Shown: positions 1-9,012, counted from the first letter of the stretch. The stretch is 64,000 nucleotides of DNA from Variovorax ginsengisoli (GCF_006438845.1 NZ_RCZJ01000009.1:25172-89171), one strand, 5' to 3'. Numbers and translations are program-made. Notes: generated by a model from the letters alone, not told the origin.

Positions 1-378
1 CGCTATCTCGAAGGCCGCACTTTGCCGCGCACGCCCGAAGACCTGAAGGCGCATCGCTGCCTGAACGCGCGCCTGGGCGGCAGCATCTATCGCTGGGAGT
101 TCTCGCACAACGGCCGCGACTTCGACATAGAGACCACCGGCCCCCTGGTGACCAACGATGGCGACATCCTGCTGGCGGCGGTGCGTGCCGGCGCCGGCAT
201 CAGCTGCGTGTTCGAAGTCCAGGTGCAGGACGACCTCTCAGCCGGTAGGCTGGTGCCACTGCTCAAACCGTGGTGGCCGACCTTTCCGGGTTTCTATCTT
301 TACTACCCGAGCCGGCTGCACGTGCCGCGCAAGCTGCGCGTGTTCATCGACTTCATGCAGCAGCGGCTGAACGGGTAG
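1..378 (+). CDS. LysR-family regulator, C-terminal part (5' end outside window)
   Basis: This is the C-terminal effector-binding half of a LysR-type transcriptional regulator. The reading frame is open from base 1, so the helix-turn-helix and the true start lie upstream of the window; the TTG at 22 is only an internal codon. The visible part resembles the end of the type-2 periplasmic-binding fold: a strand with VTNDGDILLAAVRAGAGIS, which is the usual ligand-pocket region, then the closing segment with YYPSRLHVPRKLRVFIDF, a typical LysR C-terminus. The target genes cannot be inferred because the 5' neighbour is not visible. The family assignment is strong for this fragment; the specific role is unknown. 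Confidence 0.85.
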   Translation, partial: RYLEGRTLPRTPEDLKAHRCLNARLGGSIYRWEFSHNGRDFDIETTGPLVTNDGDILLAAVRAGAGISCVFEVQVQDDLSAGRLVPLLKPWWPTFPGFYLYYPSRLHVPRKLRVFIDFMQQRLNG

Positions 379-412
379 CGCTTTCTGTGGGGCGGAAACA
401 TGGCGCGCCGCG

Positions 413-1051
413 TCACGTTCGAGCGCCGCCGGCTGTGGCTGCCAGGCGCGCGCGCAGGCCGGCGACCTCTGCCTCCAGTGAGACGACGCGATCACGCAGC
501 GGCCGCACCGCTTCCGTCACTTCTTCTTCCGTGAAGCGCGGCGTGATGTGCTGCGGACAGTTCCAGTCGAAAGCCTCCAGTCGCACGCGGAAGATGCGTT
601 CGAGCTTGGCCTTGTAGTCCGGCACGGTGACGAGTTCCGTGAGGGCAGGGTCGGCGTCGAGCGCCACTTGCTCGACGCGGGCATAGATCTTCAGCCGGGC
701 GCGCCGGGCATAGTCCATCAGAAAAAGGCACGCGCGCCCGTCCGCCGTCAGGTTGCCCGTGCTGATGTACTGGCGATTGCCGCGGTAGTCGGCAAAGGCC
801 AGCGTCCGCTCGTCGACCAGCTTCAGAAAGCCGCGCGGCCCGCCGCGATGCTGGACGTAGGGCCAGCCTGTTTCCGACACCGTGGCCATGTAGAAGCTGT
901 CGCGCTCGGCGATGAACGCGGCTTCGTTCTCGGTGAACCGGTCGAAGTCTCGGTGGCCCCTGAAGTCTTCCCACAAATGGTCTGCGCCCATGGCTGCTTG
1001 CGCCGTGCGCACGCTGGGCGTCGATGCGATGTTCATGAAACCGTAGGACAT
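413..1051 (-). CDS. Pyridoxamine 5'-phosphate oxidase (PPOX)-fold flavoprotein
   Basis: A 212-residue protein of the split-barrel FMN-binding (PPOX) superfamily. The segment with FYMATVSETGWPYVQHRGGPRGFLK is the typical PPOX strand pair that contacts flavin phosphate, followed by DYRGNRQYISTGNL. The C-terminal 40 residues (RPLRDRVVSLEAEVAGLRARL) form a probable short coiled coil. Members are often annotated only as flavin-nucleotide-binding or general stress proteins, so the substrate is unknown. A GGGAGG ribosome site lies 5 nt before the ATG. The gene is divergent from the LysR gene at 1153 with about 100 bp between the starts, so that regulator probably controls it (inference). Confidence 0.85.
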   Translation of the reverse strand: MSYGFMNIASTPSVRTAQAAMGADHLWEDFRGHRDFDRFTENEAAFIAERDSFYMATVSETGWPYVQHRGGPRGFLKLVDERTLAFADYRGNRQYISTGNLTADGRACLFLMDYARRARLKIYARVEQVALDADPALTELVTVPDYKAKLERIFRVRLEAFDWNCPQHITPRFTEEEVTEAVRPLRDRVVSLEAEVAGLRARLAATAGGART

Positions 1052-1152
1052 GGAGGCCTCCCATTGAAGAAGCCTCGATGTTCCACCTTTCCGGTGAATT
1101 GGATAATCCCGAACATTCGAGCAACGCTCTCCCGGAATTTGGAAGGATGACC

Positions 1153-2076
1153 ATGGACCGCCTCGAGGCCATGTCGATGCTGGTGTCCGTCACCGAAAGC
1201 GGCAGCCTGTCCGCCGCCGCCCGTGCGCTACAAGTGCCGCTCGCCACGCTCAGCCGCAAGATCTCGGACCTCGAGACGCAGCTCGGCACCCGTCTGCTGA
1301 TCCGCACCACGCGCAAGATCAGCCTGACCGATTCCGGCGTGACCTACGTGGCCGCCGCCCGCCGCATCCTCGAGCAGGTCGACGAGGCCGAGCGCACGGC
1401 CGCTGGCGAGTTCACGGTGCCCAAGGGCGAGCTGGTGGTCACGGCGCCGGTCATGTTCGGCCGCCTGCACGTGCTGCCCGTCGTGGCCGAGTTCCTGGCG
1501 GCGTTCCCCGAGATCGATGTCCGGCTGGCATTGGCAGACCGCAACGTGAATCTCGTCGACGACCACGTCGACATGGCGGTACGCATCGGCAAGCTGCCCG
1601 ACAGTTCGATGGTCGCCACCGCCATCGGCGTGATGCGCTGGGTCACGTGCGCCAGTCCCGCGTTGCTGGCCGCGCAGGGCGTGCCGCAGGCGCCGGGCGA
1701 TCTGTCGCGCTGGCCGAGCGTGGTGGTCGGCGCGTCGCTGCCGTCGCCGCTTTGGCGCTTCCGGCATCCGGATTCGGGCGCGCCGATCGACGTGCAGGTC
1801 CGTTCTCGCCTGGCCGTCACGACCCCCGAGGCCGCGGCCGAAGCGGCGAGCCTGTCGGTGGGCGTCGCGCGGCTGCTGCACTACCAGGTGGCCGATGCGG
1901 TGCGACAAGGCCGGCTTCAGATCATGCTGGCGCGCTACGAGCCGGAGCCTGCGCCCGTGCACTTGATGCACGTTTCGCGCGGCCAGATGCCGTTGAAGAT
2001 GCGCCGCTTTCTCGACTTCGCGGCGCCGCGGCTGCGGCGCGCCATCGAGGCCGATGCGTCGACTGCCCCGGAGTGA
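1153..2076 (+). CDS. LysR-family transcriptional regulator
   Basis: A full-length LysR regulator of 307 residues. The N-terminal winged helix-turn-helix is clear (MDRLEAMSMLVSVTESGSLS, then AARALQVPLATLSRKISDLE), followed by a substrate-binding domain beginning near residue 90. I chose the ATG at 1153 because GGAAGG sits 6 nt before it; the in-frame ATG at 1147 directly abuts that site and the longer reading frame from 1078 has no ribosome site. The gene is divergent from the PPOX flavoprotein, which is the usual arrangement for a LysR regulator and its target. It belongs to the CrgA/YafC-like branch by general appearance; its effector is unknown. Confidence 0.9.
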   Translation: MDRLEAMSMLVSVTESGSLSAAARALQVPLATLSRKISDLETQLGTRLLIRTTRKISLTDSGVTYVAAARRILEQVDEAERTAAGEFTVPKGELVVTAPVMFGRLHVLPVVAEFLAAFPEIDVRLALADRNVNLVDDHVDMAVRIGKLPDSSMVATAIGVMRWVTCASPALLAAQGVPQAPGDLSRWPSVVVGASLPSPLWRFRHPDSGAPIDVQVRSRLAVTTPEAAAEAASLSVGVARLLHYQVADAVRQGRLQIMLARYEPEPAPVHLMHVSRGQMPLKMRRFLDFAAPRLRRAIEADASTAPE

Positions 2077-2149
2077 CGCGACGCGAGGCCGTCGCAGGTC
2101 TATTCCCTATGGGGGTGGACCCATCCCCGCCTCGGCTATCGTCCGTTCC

Positions 2150-4666
2150 ATGAACTCCTCCCTCCGCCTCGGTTGGCGCACCCTCTGGCGCGATCTGCGC
2201 GCTGGCGAGCTGCGGCTTCTCATCGTTGCCGTGCTGCTCGCGGTGGCTGCGCTCACGGCCGTCGGCTTCTTCGCCGACCGGCTCAAGGGCGGGTTGCAGC
2301 GTGATGCGCGGCAGTTGCTGGGCGGCGATGCGGTGCTGGCCAGCGACAACCCGACGCCGGAGGCCTTCGTCGAGCGTGCCAAGGCGCTGGGCCTGGAGAC
2401 CACGTCGACCTATGGCTTCCCGACCATGGCCCGCGCCTCCGATGCGCAGGGTGGCGCGAGCAAGCTGGTGTCGCTGAAGGCGGTGACGACCGGCTACCCG
2501 CTGCGCGGCAGCGTGCAGGTCGCGACCACGAGCGACGGCGCCGGCCAGGCCACGCGGGACGTGCCGGCACCGGGCGAAACCTGGGTCGACGCGTCGCTGC
2601 TCGAATCGTTGGGCCTGAAGGTCGGCGACACGCTGCTGCTGGGCGACACCGGCCTGCGCGTGTCGCGCGTGATCACGCTGGAGCCGGACCGGGGCGGCGG
2701 CTTCGCGAGCTTCTCGCCGCGCGTGATGCTCAACCAGGCCGACGTGGCGCGCACCGGGCTCGTGCAGCCGGCCAGCCGGGTCAATTACCGCTTTGCGGTG
2801 GCGGGCGAGGAGGGCGCGGTGAAGCGCTTCAGCGACTGGGCCGACGCCTCGCTCAAGCGCGGCGAGCTGCGCGGCGCGCGGCTCGAATCCTTCGAGAGCG
2901 GCCGGCCGGAGATGCGCCAGACGCTCGACCGCGCCGAGAAATTTCTCAACCTGGTGGCGCTGCTTGCGGCGCTGCTGAGCGCGGTGGCGGTGGCGCTGGC
3001 GGCGCGCGGCTTCGCGGCCAGCCACCTCGACGACTGCGCCATGCTGCGCGTGCTGGGCCAGAGCCAGCGCACCATCGCCGGCGCCTACGCCTTCGAGTTC
3101 TTCATCGTCGGGCTGGTGGCGAGCGGGCTGGGCGTGGCGATCGGCTTCGGCGTGCACTACGCCTTCGTGCTGCTGCTGGCCGGCCTGGTCGAAACGGCGT
3201 TGCCGGCCCCCACGCTGTGGCCGGTGGCCTTCGGCCTTGGAATGGGGCTGGTGCTGCTGTTCACCTTCGGGCTGCCGCCCGTGCTGCAACTGGCCAAGGT
3301 GCCGCCGCTGCGCGTCATCCGGCGCGATGTCGGCGGCCTCAAGCCCGCTTCGCTCGCGGTGCTGGGCATCGGCGCGCTGGGCTTCGTGGCGATGCTGCTC
3401 GCGGCCAGCAGCGACCTGAAGCTGGGGCTGATCGCGGTCGGCGGCTTCGCGGGCGCGGTGGCGGTGTTCGCGGTGCTGAGCTGGGTTGCCGTGAAGGTGC
3501 TGCGCCGCAGCGTCAACGAGACGACGGCGCCGCGCTGGCTGGTGCTGGCCACGCGGCAGATCTCGGCGCGGCCGGTGTACGCGGTGGTGCAGGTCAGCGC
3601 GCTGGCGGTCGGTCTGCTGGCGCTGGTGCTGCTGGTGCTGCTGCGCACCGACCTGGTGTCGAGCTGGCGCCGCGCGACGCCGCCCGACGCGCCCAACCGC
3701 TTCGTCATCAACGTGATGCCCGACCAGAGCGAGGCCTTCCAGAAGTCGCTGCGCGACGGCGGCGTACAGAAGTTCGACTGGTACCCCATGATCCGCGGCC
3801 GACTGGTCGCCATCAACGACAAGCCCATCTCGCCCGACGACTACACCGAAGACCGCGCCACGCGCCTGGTCGACCGCGAGTTCAACCTGAGCAACAGCGC
3901 CGAGGCACCGCCGCACAACGGCATCACCGCCGGCGCCTGGAAGCCCAACGCACCGGGCGAGGTGAGCGTGGAAGACGGCCTGGCCGAGACGCTGGGTCTG
4001 AAGCTGGGCGACACGCTGCGCTTCGACATCGGCGGCATCCAGAACGACGCGCGCATCACCTCGCTGCGCAAGGTCGACTGGGGCTCGCTGCATGCCAACT
4101 TCTTCGTGATGTACACGGTGGCCGAGCTGCCCGACGTGCCGGTGACCTACATGGGCGCCTTCCGCGCGCCCGAGACCAAGGGCTTCGACAACGCGCTGGT
4201 GCGCGCCTACCCGAACGTGACCAACGTCGACATGAGCGCGACCATCGGCCAGGTGCAACGGGTGCTCGACCAAGTGATCCGCGCGGTCGAATTCCTGTTC
4301 GGCTTCACGCTTGCGGCCGGGCTGGTGGTGCTGTTCGCGGCGGTCACGGCCACGCGCGAGGAGCGGGCGCGCGAGTTTGCGGTGATGCGCGCGGTGGGCG
4401 CGCGTGCGTCGCTGCTGCGGCAGGTGCAGCGCGCCGAGCTGGTGGGCGTGGGCCTGCTGGCGGGCTTCCTGGCGAGCATCGCCGCCTCGGCCATCGGTTG
4501 GGGGCTGGCGCGCTACGTGTTCGACTTCACCTGGACCGCGTCGCTGTGGGTGCCGATCGCCGGTGCGCTCGCCGGCGCGGTGCTTGCTTTGGCGGCCGGC
4601 TGGTGGGGCCTGCGCGAGGTGCTGAACCGGCCGGTGGTCGACACGCTGCGGCGCGCGGCCGAATAG
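2150..4666 (+). CDS. FtsX/MacB-like ABC transporter permease (YbbP type)
   Basis: An 838-residue inner-membrane protein with the architecture of the large YbbP-like permeases: an N-terminal membrane helix (about residues 20-40), a periplasmic domain, a block of three helices (roughly 265-400), then a central pair, a second periplasmic domain and three C-terminal helices. Two copies of the FtsX core are visible, the second around FLFGFTLAAGLVVLFAAVTA. Relatives work with a cytoplasmic ATPase (YbbA/LolD type) and move lipid or lipoprotein-like substrates, or transmit force, rather than importing solutes. No ATPase gene is adjacent here, so the partner must be elsewhere. The start at 2150 avoids an implausible overlap with the LysR gene. 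Confidence 0.9.
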   Translation: MNSSLRLGWRTLWRDLRAGELRLLIVAVLLAVAALTAVGFFADRLKGGLQRDARQLLGGDAVLASDNPTPEAFVERAKALGLETTSTYGFPTMARASDAQGGASKLVSLKAVTTGYPLRGSVQVATTSDGAGQATRDVPAPGETWVDASLLESLGLKVGDTLLLGDTGLRVSRVITLEPDRGGGFASFSPRVMLNQADVARTGLVQPASRVNYRFAVAGEEGAVKRFSDWADASLKRGELRGARLESFESGRPEMRQTLDRAEKFLNLVALLAALLSAVAVALAARGFAASHLDDCAMLRVLGQSQRTIAGAYAFEFFIVGLVASGLGVAIGFGVHYAFVLLLAGLVETALPAPTLWPVAFGLGMGLVLLFTFGLPPVLQLAKVPPLRVIRRDVGGLKPASLAVLGIGALGFVAMLLAASSDLKLGLIAVGGFAGAVAVFAVLSWVAVKVLRRSVNETTAPRWLVLATRQISARPVYAVVQVSALAVGLLALVLLVLLRTDLVSSWRRATPPDAPNRFVINVMPDQSEAFQKSLRDGGVQKFDWYPMIRGRLVAINDKPISPDDYTEDRATRLVDREFNLSNSAEAPPHNGITAGAWKPNAPGEVSVEDGLAETLGLKLGDTLRFDIGGIQNDARITSLRKVDWGSLHANFFVMYTVAELPDVPVTYMGAFRAPETKGFDNALVRAYPNVTNVDMSATIGQVQRVLDQVIRAVEFLFGFTLAAGLVVLFAAVTATREERAREFAVMRAVGARASLLRQVQRAELVGVGLLAGFLASIAASAIGWGLARYVFDFTWTASLWVPIAGALAGAVLALAAGWWGLREVLNRPVVDTLRRAAE

Positions 4667-4690
4667 CGCTTCGGGCTTGCATGCTGGGGC

Positions 4691-5791
4691 TCAGGCTGCA
4701 GGCTTGCGGTCCTTGAAGGTCCACCACGGCAGCAGCGCGCTCAGCGACTGCACTTCGCCGCTGGCCACGCTCTCGTAGCCGGGCAGCGTGCCCAGCAGAT
4801 GCTGCCACTGCGCGCCGCGCAGCACGGTGATCAGCGCCTTGATGGCGGGCTGCTTCAGCGCGTCTTTCAGGCAGGCCAGGTGGTAGCGCTCGGCCACCAG
4901 CGGCACGAAGCCCAGGCCCGCGGCGCGTGCGGCCGACTCCAGACCCAGCCCGGCTTCGGCCTCGCCCGATGCCACCGCATGCGCCACTGCGGCGTGCGAC
5001 GGCTCGACGCGGTCGTGGCCCTCGACGGCGTCGGGCGACAGCGTGGCGTCGGCCAGCAGCTCGTCGAACAGCAGCCGCGTGCCAGTGCCGATCGCTCGGT
5101 TGACATAGCGCGCGCGCCGCTGCACCACGTCGCCCAGCGTGCGCAGCGCGAGCGGGTTGCCGGTCGCCACGATCAGGCCCTGCGTTCGCCGCGCGAAGCC
5201 GATCAGCTTGTGTTGGCCCGGCTTGAGCAGCGGCTGGTAGGTGCGTTGCGCCAGCGAGCCGCGCGGCGGCCGCTCCAGCGTGTGAAAGCCGGCCATCACG
5301 CAGCGGCCCTGGTTGAGCGCGCGGATTGCGTCGACGCTGCCGGTGAACTGGATGTCCAGCTGCAGCCGTTCACTCGCGGCCTGCGTGCGCAGCAGCGCCA
5401 GCGCGTCGTCGTGGCTGGCCTGCAGGCTGAGCACGTGCGTGCGCGGGTCGAAGGCGACCGCGAAGGCGCGTTCGAGCTCGGCGTGCAGCGCCTCGATCTG
5501 TGGCGCGAGCCGCGCCTGCGCCTGGCGCTCGGCCCACAGCAGCTTGTCGCCGAACTCGGACAGGTGCGCGCGCTGGCCTTGCTCGCTCACCACCAACGGA
5601 TGGCCCAGCGTTTCTTCCCAGCGCTTGAGCTCGCCCCACACGTGCCGGTACGACAGGCCGACAGCGCGTGCGGCCGCCGAGATCGAGCCGTGGTCGCGCA
5701 CGGCCTGCAGCAGCGTCATCAGCGGGTTCCGCACCATGGCGCGGCCACTGCGGCGGGGCGCGATGACGTAGGAGAGTTCGATGGACTGCAC
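4691..5791 (-). CDS. ModE/TunR-like regulator: HTH plus TupA-like binding domain
   Basis: A 366-residue one-component regulator. The N-terminus resembles the ModE DNA-binding domain (SISAAARAVGLSYRHVWGELK); the rest is a periplasmic-binding-like domain of the type found in TupA and ModA-related proteins. This domain pairing is known for tungstate- or molybdate-responsive repressors. I favour the GTG start at 5791 because it adds the short N-terminal strand before the HTH that ModE proteins have; the ATG at 5737 is the alternative, and neither has a clear ribosome site. The gene is divergent from tupBCA, with a ModE-box-like palindrome between them, so it most likely controls tungstate uptake. 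Confidence 0.85.
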   Translation of the reverse strand: MQSIELSYVIAPRRSGRAMVRNPLMTLLQAVRDHGSISAAARAVGLSYRHVWGELKRWEETLGHPLVVSEQGQRAHLSEFGDKLLWAERQAQARLAPQIEALHAELERAFAVAFDPRTHVLSLQASHDDALALLRTQAASERLQLDIQFTGSVDAIRALNQGRCVMAGFHTLERPPRGSLAQRTYQPLLKPGQHKLIGFARRTQGLIVATGNPLALRTLGDVVQRRARYVNRAIGTGTRLLFDELLADATLSPDAVEGHDRVEPSHAAVAHAVASGEAEAGLGLESAARAAGLGFVPLVAERYHLACLKDALKQPAIKALITVLRGAQWQHLLGTLPGYESVASGEVQSLSALLPWWTFKDRKPAA

Positions 5792-5844
5792 GAGGTAATG
5801 AAAGCGAGGAGGGCGCGTGGGCTGCGGCGCGATTATCCGCACCC

Positions 5845-5868
5845 ACCTATGCAACGCCATGCATAGGT
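5845..5868. promoter_or_regulatory. ModE-box-like operator between regulator and tupB
   Basis: A perfect inverted repeat, ACCTATGCA, 6-nt spacer, TGCATAGGT, lies in the 115-bp gap between the divergent regulator and tupB starts, 38 bp before the tupB ATG. The half-site length and 6-nt spacer match the geometry of ModE boxes (TATATA-type half-sites with a short spacer), but the bases differ. It is therefore the best candidate for binding of the ModE/TunR-like protein encoded next to it. Confidence 0.7.
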
Positions 5869-5906
5869 CTGCAGGTCGCGCGACACGATACTCGCCCGCA
5901 CCCACG

Positions 5907-6647
5907 ATGAACACATTCACCGACAGCGTTGCCGCCGCTGCGCGCCTGATGGCATCCGCCGATCCGGTGCTGTTCGCCATCGTCGGCCGCTCGCTGGCCG
6001 TCAGCGCCAGCGCCTGCGTGCTGGCCTGCGGCTTCGGGCTGCTGCTCGGTGCTTGGCTCGCCGTGGCGCGCTTCAAGGGTCGCGCCGTGGTGCTGGCGGT
6101 GCTCAACACCTTTCTCGCGCTGCCCTCGGTGGTGGTGGGCCTCGTGATCTACCTGCTGCTGTCGCGCTCGGGGCCGCTGGGCTTCCTGGGGTGGCTCTTC
6201 TCCTTCAAGGCGATGGTGCTGGCGCAGACGGTGCTGGTGCTGCCGATGGTCACCGCGCTCACGCGCCAGGTCATCGAAGACGCCGACCGCGGGCACGGCG
6301 AGCAGCTGCGCTCGCTCGGGGCCGGGCCGCTGCTGCGTTCGCTGCTGATCGCCGCCGACGAGCGCTACGCACTGATCACCGTGCTGATCGCCGCCTTCGG
6401 CCGCGCCGTGTCGGAGGTCGGTGCGGTGATGGTGGTGGGCGGCAACATCGACGGCTTCACTCGCGTCATGACCACGGCCATCGCGCTGGAGACCAGCAAG
6501 GGCGACCTGCCGCTGGCCGTCGCATTGGGCCTCGTTCTGCTGCTGGTGGTGCTGGTTTTGAACCTGGCCATTGCCGCGCTGCGCGCCTGGCGCGAACGCG
6601 CCGACGGTGGCGTGGCCGAGGCGATGCGCGGAGGATTGGGCGCATGA
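5907..6647 (+). CDS. tupB: Tungstate ABC transporter permease TupB
   Basis: A 246-residue inner-membrane permease with about five to six helices. The cytoplasmic EAA-type loop that contacts the ATPase is around residues 135-160 (LGAGPLLRSLLIAADERYAL). The segment SEVGAVMVVGGNIDGFTRVMTT is characteristic of the TupB/ModB-like group. It is the first gene of a tight tupBCA operon and overlaps tupC by the ATGA junction. Tungstate specificity is inferred from the strongly TupA-like third gene. Control is probably by the divergent ModE-like repressor and the palindrome at 5845-5868. Confidence 0.9.
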   Translation: MNTFTDSVAAAARLMASADPVLFAIVGRSLAVSASACVLACGFGLLLGAWLAVARFKGRAVVLAVLNTFLALPSVVVGLVIYLLLSRSGPLGFLGWLFSFKAMVLAQTVLVLPMVTALTRQVIEDADRGHGEQLRSLGAGPLLRSLLIAADERYALITVLIAAFGRAVSEVGAVMVVGGNIDGFTRVMTTAIALETSKGDLPLAVALGLVLLLVVLVLNLAIAALRAWRERADGGVAEAMRGGLGA

Positions 6648-7336
6648 GCGCGGCGCTTTTCGCGCTGCAGGACGTGGAAGTGCGCTTCGGCCAGGTGCCG
6701 GCCTTGCGCGGCGCCACGCTGTCGATCGGGCAGGGCGAGCGCGTGGCGTTGATCGGCGCCAACGGCAGCGGCAAGAGCACGTTGCTGCGGCTGCTGCATG
6801 GGCTGGTGCCGCACGCCTCGGGCGTGCTGCTGCAAAGCGCCCCGCGCTCCCGTCAGGCGATGCTTTTCCAGCGCCCGCACATGCTGCGCGCCAGCGTGGC
6901 GACCAACGTCGCGCTCGCGCTTTGGCTGCGCGGCGGTGGGTGGCGGGCGGCCCGACGGGCTGCGCACGAGGCGCTGGGCCGCGTCGGAATGACCGACCTC
7001 GCTGCGCGCAACGCCCGCACGCTGTCGGGTGGCCAGCAGCAGCGGCTCGCGCTGGCGCGTGCCTGGGCGCTGCACCCCGAAGTGCTGCTGCTCGACGAGC
7101 CGACGGCCAGCCTCGACCCGACCGCCAAGCGCGAGGTCGAAGCGCTCATCGCCGAGGCCGCCGAAGGCCGCACGCTGATCTTCGCCAGCCACAACCTCGG
7201 GCAGGTCAAGCGGCTCGCCACGCGCGTTGTCTACCTCGAGCAGGGCCGCGTGGTGGCCGACCTGCCCGTGCACGATTTCTTTCACGGGCCCCTGCCGGAA
7301 GAGGCCCATCTGTTCGTCAAAGGAGAACTCGCATGA
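6644..7336 (+). CDS. tupC: Tungstate ABC transporter ATPase TupC
   Basis: A 230-residue ABC ATPase. Walker A is GANGSGKST (about residue 38), the signature is LSGGQQQRLALARA, Walker B is VLLLDEPTASLD, and the H-loop is FASHNLGQ. It energises TupB. Start and stop codons overlap both neighbours (ATGA with tupB, ATG inside the last codons before tupA), so translation is probably coupled across the three genes. The order permease, ATPase, binding protein differs from the commoner binding-protein-first order but remains a coherent unit. Confidence 0.9.
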   Translation: MSAALFALQDVEVRFGQVPALRGATLSIGQGERVALIGANGSGKSTLLRLLHGLVPHASGVLLQSAPRSRQAMLFQRPHMLRASVATNVALALWLRGGGWRAARRAAHEALGRVGMTDLAARNARTLSGGQQQRLALARAWALHPEVLLLDEPTASLDPTAKREVEALIAEAAEGRTLIFASHNLGQVKRLATRVVYLEQGRVVADLPVHDFFHGPLPEEAHLFVKGELA

Positions 7337-8178
7337 CCTTCAAATTCCTCCAGCGCGTGATGCGCCCCGTGGCTGCCGCCGTGGCTTTCATCGCCTTCAG
7401 TGCCGCGGCCCAGGCCGGCACCATCACCATGGCCTCGACGACATCGACCGAGCAGTCGGGCCTGTTCACGGTCCTGCTGCCGGCCTTCAAGCAGGCCACC
7501 GGCGTCGACACCAAGGTGGTGGCGGTGGGCACCGGCCAGGCCATCGACATGGCTCGGCGCGGCGATGCCGACGTGCTCTTCGTGCACGACACCGCGGCCG
7601 AGGAAAAGTTCGTCGCCGAAGGCTTCGCGGCCCAGCGGCTTCCCGTCATGTACAACGACTTCGTGCTGATCGGGCCGAAGACTGATCCCGTCGGCGTGAA
7701 GGGCAACGACATCGTCGCGGCGCTCAAGAAGATCGCGGGCGCGAACGCGCCCTTCGTCTCGCGCGGCGACAAGAGCGGCACCGACGCCGCCGAGCGCCGT
7801 CTCTGGACGCAGACCGGCGTGGCCGACGCCGGCCAGCCGGTGCCCAACGACAAGAAGGGTGGCGGCTACAAGGAATGCGGCTGCGGCATGGGTCCGGCGC
7901 TGAACATCGCGGCGTCGAGCGGCAGCTACGTGCTGGCCGACCGCGGCACTTGGCTGAGCTTCAAGAACCGCGCCGACCTAACGGTGGTGGTCGAGGGCGA
8001 CAAGCGCCTGTTCAATCAGTACGGCGTGATGGTGGTGAGCCCGACCAAATTTCCGAACCTCAACAGCGCCGACGCGCAGAAGTTCGTCGACTGGGTGACG
8101 TCACCGGCCGGTCAGTCGACCATCTCGGCCTACAAGATCGGCGGCGAGCAGCTGTTCTTCCCGAACGCTGCGAAGTGA
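7333..8178 (+). CDS. tupA: Tungstate-binding periplasmic protein TupA
   Basis: A 281-residue exported binding protein. Residues 1-29 form a signal peptide ending in AQA. The mature start carries the TTSTEQSG motif; the TTTS-like stretch is the oxyanion-binding signature of TupA and separates it from ModA and phosphate-binding proteins. The later SRGDKSGTDAAE segment is the second anion-contact loop. The protein delivers tungstate to TupBC for tungsten enzymes such as some formate dehydrogenases and aldehyde oxidoreductases. A ribosome site AGGAG lies 8 nt before the ATG. No tungsten enzyme is visible in the window. Confidence 0.92.
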   Translation: MTFKFLQRVMRPVAAAVAFIAFSAAAQAGTITMASTTSTEQSGLFTVLLPAFKQATGVDTKVVAVGTGQAIDMARRGDADVLFVHDTAAEEKFVAEGFAAQRLPVMYNDFVLIGPKTDPVGVKGNDIVAALKKIAGANAPFVSRGDKSGTDAAERRLWTQTGVADAGQPVPNDKKGGGYKECGCGMGPALNIAASSGSYVLADRGTWLSFKNRADLTVVVEGDKRLFNQYGVMVVSPTKFPNLNSADAQKFVDWVTSPAGQSTISAYKIGGEQLFFPNAAK

Positions 8179-8957
8179 GTGGGGAGGCTGGGGCCTTGGC
8201 CGATGCCGGCACCCAGGTCACGGTCACGGTGCTGGCCGCAGGAAGCCTTCGCCTGCCGTTCACACGGGCCGCGCAGGATTTCGCGCAGCGCCATCCCGGC
8301 ACGCGATTCACGCTGGTCTTCGGCGCTGCCGGGCTGTTGCGCGAGCGCGTTGCGGCCGGTGAACATGCCGACGTCTTCGCCTCGGCGAACCTGGCGCATC
8401 CCGACGCGCTCGGGCGGCGTGGCGGCTTCGGACCGACGGTGGCTTTCGCTCGCAACGCACTGTGCGCGCTGGTCCGCCCCGGGCTCGCGGTCACGCGCGA
8501 GACGCTCGTGCGCACGCTCCTGGATCCGAGCGTGACGCTCGGCACTTCGACGCCCGGCGCCGATCCTTCGGGCGACTACGCCTTCGAACTGTTCGTGCGC
8601 GTGGAGCGCAGCGGCGCGGGGCCGGCAGGTTGTGCCGCTGCGCTGGCCGGCAAGGCCCGGCAACTGACAGGCGGCCCCGGTGCGCCGAAACCGCCAGGCG
8701 GCCACAACGTGTACGGCATGCTGGTCGCGAGCGGCGCAGCCGACGTCTTTCTGACCTACCGCACCAACGCCCGCATCGCCCTCGCCGAGCAGGCCGGACT
8801 GCAGGTGGTGGACATCGACCCCCACATCAACGTCAGCGCCCGCTACGGCTTGGTGGTTCGTGACGGGGCGCCAGCCGCGGCGCAGCGCTTTGCCGACGAC
8901 CTGTGCACCGGGCCGGGCCAGGCCGTTCTGCGCGATGCAGGTTTCCTGCCGGTTTGA
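8175..8957 (+). CDS. ModA-like substrate-binding-fold protein without signal peptide
   Basis: About 260 residues of a ModA-like type-2 binding fold: VTVLAAGSLRLPFTRAAQDF, then FGAAGLLRERVAAGEHADVFASAN, and the later HNVYGMLVASGAADVFLTY. These match the oxyanion-binding core of molybdate-type proteins. The GTG at 8175 overlaps the tupA stop (GTGA); a TTG at 8196 with GGGGAGG before it is an alternative. Neither start yields a hydrophobic signal sequence, which is unusual for an uptake binding protein. It is in the tup operon and has no permease of its own, so it may be a cytoplasmic metal-oxyanion sensor or carrier, or may have lost its export signal. Confidence 0.75.
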   Translation: MSGEAGALADAGTQVTVTVLAAGSLRLPFTRAAQDFAQRHPGTRFTLVFGAAGLLRERVAAGEHADVFASANLAHPDALGRRGGFGPTVAFARNALCALVRPGLAVTRETLVRTLLDPSVTLGTSTPGADPSGDYAFELFVRVERSGAGPAGCAAALAGKARQLTGGPGAPKPPGGHNVYGMLVASGAADVFLTYRTNARIALAEQAGLQVVDIDPHINVSARYGLVVRDGAPAAAQRFADDLCTGPGQAVLRDAGFLPV

Positions 8958-9012
8958 GCGCAAGGACCCGCATCGGCCGTGGGGTTGGCCAGCGATCGCG
9001 ACAATCGTCCCG

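Noticed and set aside
1922..4273. 783-codon open frame on the minus strand across the FtsX-like permease gene
   Set aside because: It is His/Arg/Gln-rich with no domain signal and lies opposite a gene with clear membrane and FtsX features; a high-GC shadow frame.
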